Shown in pieces: positions 6,345-6,714 of a stretch of DNA of 6,714 nt. Source of the stretch: Candidatus Competibacteraceae bacterium (GTDB lineage Bacteria > Pseudomonadota > Gammaproteobacteria > Competibacterales > Competibacteraceae); NCBI GenBank assembly GCA_012032855.1, contig JAAUQA010000181.1, positions 1-6,714 on the forward strand, read 5' to 3'. The notes under the pieces are model-generated. The model was given only the letters and a program-made list of their open reading frames with translations, was not told where the DNA came from and did not search any database. Position 1 is the first letter of the stretch, and each line of letters begins with the position of its first letter. The position numbers were made by a program, and so were the translations under genes.

Positions 6345-6714
6345 TCCAGCCTGTGTGGCGGTGACCGGTTACACTGTCGAAGAGTTTTACTGCTGATCCG
6401 TATCTGTGGATCAGCATGGTTTCGAAGAAGAGCAAGACAGCGTGCGCCAGTATGCAACACGGCTGCTGGCCGGTGACAACCCCGGCACGATTGAACATCG
6501 GATTCGGCATAAAGACGGTGCTATACGGTGGGTCAGCAATACACCGGTGCTCCATCATGACGCAACCGGCGCTTTGGTAGCCTATGATGGGCTGCTTCAC
6601 GACATCACGGAACGGGTGCAGGCCGAACACTCCCTGCGTGAAAGCGAGCAACGTTTCCGATCGTTAGTGGAGAATATTCCAGCCATCGCGGTACAGGGTT
6701 ATGATCGTTACCGC
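4833..6714 (+). CDS. Soluble sensor protein CBS(x4)-GAF-PAS-PAS, partial at 3' end, with four apparent frameshifts
   Basis: This large signalling protein runs off the window. With four single-base repairs it is open for 628 codons. In order it has four CBS domains, a GAF domain, one full PAS domain with its PAC segment (ending HDITERVQAEHSLRESE), and the start of a second PAS domain (SLVENIPAIAVQGYDRYR). No signal peptide or membrane-spanning helix is visible, so it should be cytoplasmic. The output domain is not seen; in proteins of this style it may be a histidine kinase or a GGDEF/EAL module, which remains a guess. CBS pairs commonly bind adenine nucleotides, and GAF and PAS domains bind small ligands or cofactors. 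A multi-input sensor is therefore likely, but its signal is unknown. It lies 101 bp after sbcC on the same strand, and nothing in the sequence links its function to DNA repair. Confidence 0.8.
6172..6177 (+). other. Frameshift site 3: A6 run in the sensor gene, one A apparently missing
   Basis: The zero frame reads GAA AAA ATA TCC and loses the GAF pattern. Seven A bases would give GAA AAA AAT ATC CTG (EKNIL) and continue into the GAF C-terminal helix. A -1 ribosomal slip after AAA 6174-6176 would give the same product, but there is no canonical heptamer. Confidence 0.7.
6176..6423 (+). CDS. Sensor segment spanning the GAF end and first PAS domain, broken across three frames
   Basis: Frame two from 6176 reads NILHNIAASLGAAITHQRSD and then QALRASEDRYREL, the expected last GAF helix and the linker into PAS. 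Frame one from 6280 reads AVTDYIYTVHVEQG and continues to VTGYTVEEF, a PAS core. Frame two from 6389 reads TADPYLWISMV, the usual PAS helix before the hinge. Frame one resumes at 6421 with FEEEQDSV. Each piece joins the next in the order and spacing expected of one PAS domain, so this is a single coding stretch seen through frame changes. As written, it stops at TGA 6394-6396 in frame one. Confidence 0.75.
6275..6283 (+). other. Frameshift site 4: CGGCGGCGG tract in the sensor gene, one G apparently missing
   Basis: Frame two ends at YREL and frame one starts at AVTDYIYTV. One more G (CGG CGG GCG GTC) gives RELRRAVTD with the usual spacing of this PAS family. The tract is also three CGG triplets, but loss of a whole triplet would not shift the frame. 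Confidence 0.6.
6385..6388 (+). other. Frameshift site 5: T4 run in the sensor gene, one T apparently extra
   Basis: With four T bases the frame reads GAG TTT TAC TGC TGA and stops. With three it reads GAG TTT ACT GCT GAT CCG (EFTADP), running straight into YLWISMV as expected for the family. Confidence 0.65.
6420..6422 (+). other. Frameshift site 6: T3 run in the sensor gene, one T apparently missing
   Basis: Frame two runs through ATG GTT TCG AAG AAG. One more T gives ATG GTT TTC GAA GAA GAG (MVFEEE), which restores the acidic segment after the PAS helix and the long open frame downstream. Confidence 0.6.
6424..6714 (+). CDS. Sensor segment: PAS/PAC C-terminal half and start of a second PAS domain, open at window end
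   Basis: Frame one is open from 6424 to the last base. It encodes the PAC-type strands GTIEHRIRHKDGAIRWV and YDGLLHDITERV, then the connecting helix QAEHSLRESEQRFRSLVENI, which leads into a second PAS domain (PAIAVQGYDRYR). The DITER-x-x-AE-x-x-L-x-ESE pattern is typical of tandem PAS sensors. It has no start of its own with a convincing ribosome site; it is the continuation of the gene that starts at 4833. Confidence 0.82.

Noticed and set aside
6235..6651. A 138-codon open frame on the - strand over the broken PAS region.
   Set aside because: The + strand here clearly encodes PAS motifs in pieces (YLWISMV, EHRIRHKDG, HDITERV). The antisense translation shows no recognisable domain and is open only as a shadow.
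1..6714. A novel defence or mobile system, CRISPR array, tRNA or other RNA gene.
   Set aside because: Apart from the 101 bp gap, the window is filled by three recognisable genes. No direct repeat array, tRNA-like fold or transposase motif was seen by eye.

Overview
The window holds three genes, all on the + strand: the 3' part of sbcD, a full-length but frame-interrupted sbcC, and the 5' part of a large soluble multidomain sensor (four CBS domains, a GAF domain, one full PAS domain and the start of a second). The sequence looks like a proteobacterium of medium GC, probably a gammaproteobacterium. That rests on the sbcD-sbcC gene order, the wording of the SbcD and SbcC motifs, and the style of the GAF-PAS sensor. 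No rRNA, tRNA or other taxonomic marker is present, so the placement is only suggestive.

Layout. Positions 1-990 encode the SbcD nuclease from just after its GNHD-type motif to the stop; the N-terminal third lies before the window. sbcC starts 3 bp later at 994 and ends at 4731, and the two form a tight operon encoding the SbcCD (bacterial Mre11-Rad50) DNA-end-processing nuclease. A gap of 101 bp (4732-4832) has a weak -10-like box, a small imperfect hairpin and a Shine-Dalgarno-like GAGTAGG. A TTG start at 4833 then opens the sensor gene, which runs off the right edge. There is no sign that the sensor is functionally tied to SbcCD beyond lying next to it on the same strand.

The most notable observation is that both downstream genes change reading frame repeatedly. 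sbcC shifts -1 at an A run (3520-3524) and back +1 at a GG pair (3951-3952). The sensor shifts four times within about 250 bp (6172-6422). Each of the six sites is a short run of one base, and adding or removing one base there restores a family-like protein. All key motifs on both sides are intact. This pattern is best explained by homopolymer-length errors in the sequence or assembly; recent gene decay or recoding are less likely. Repaired, SbcC is about 1245 aa and the sensor is open for 628 codons to the window end.

I found no mobile element, CRISPR array, RNA gene or clearly novel system. The sensor's domain combination is the part with the most biological interest.
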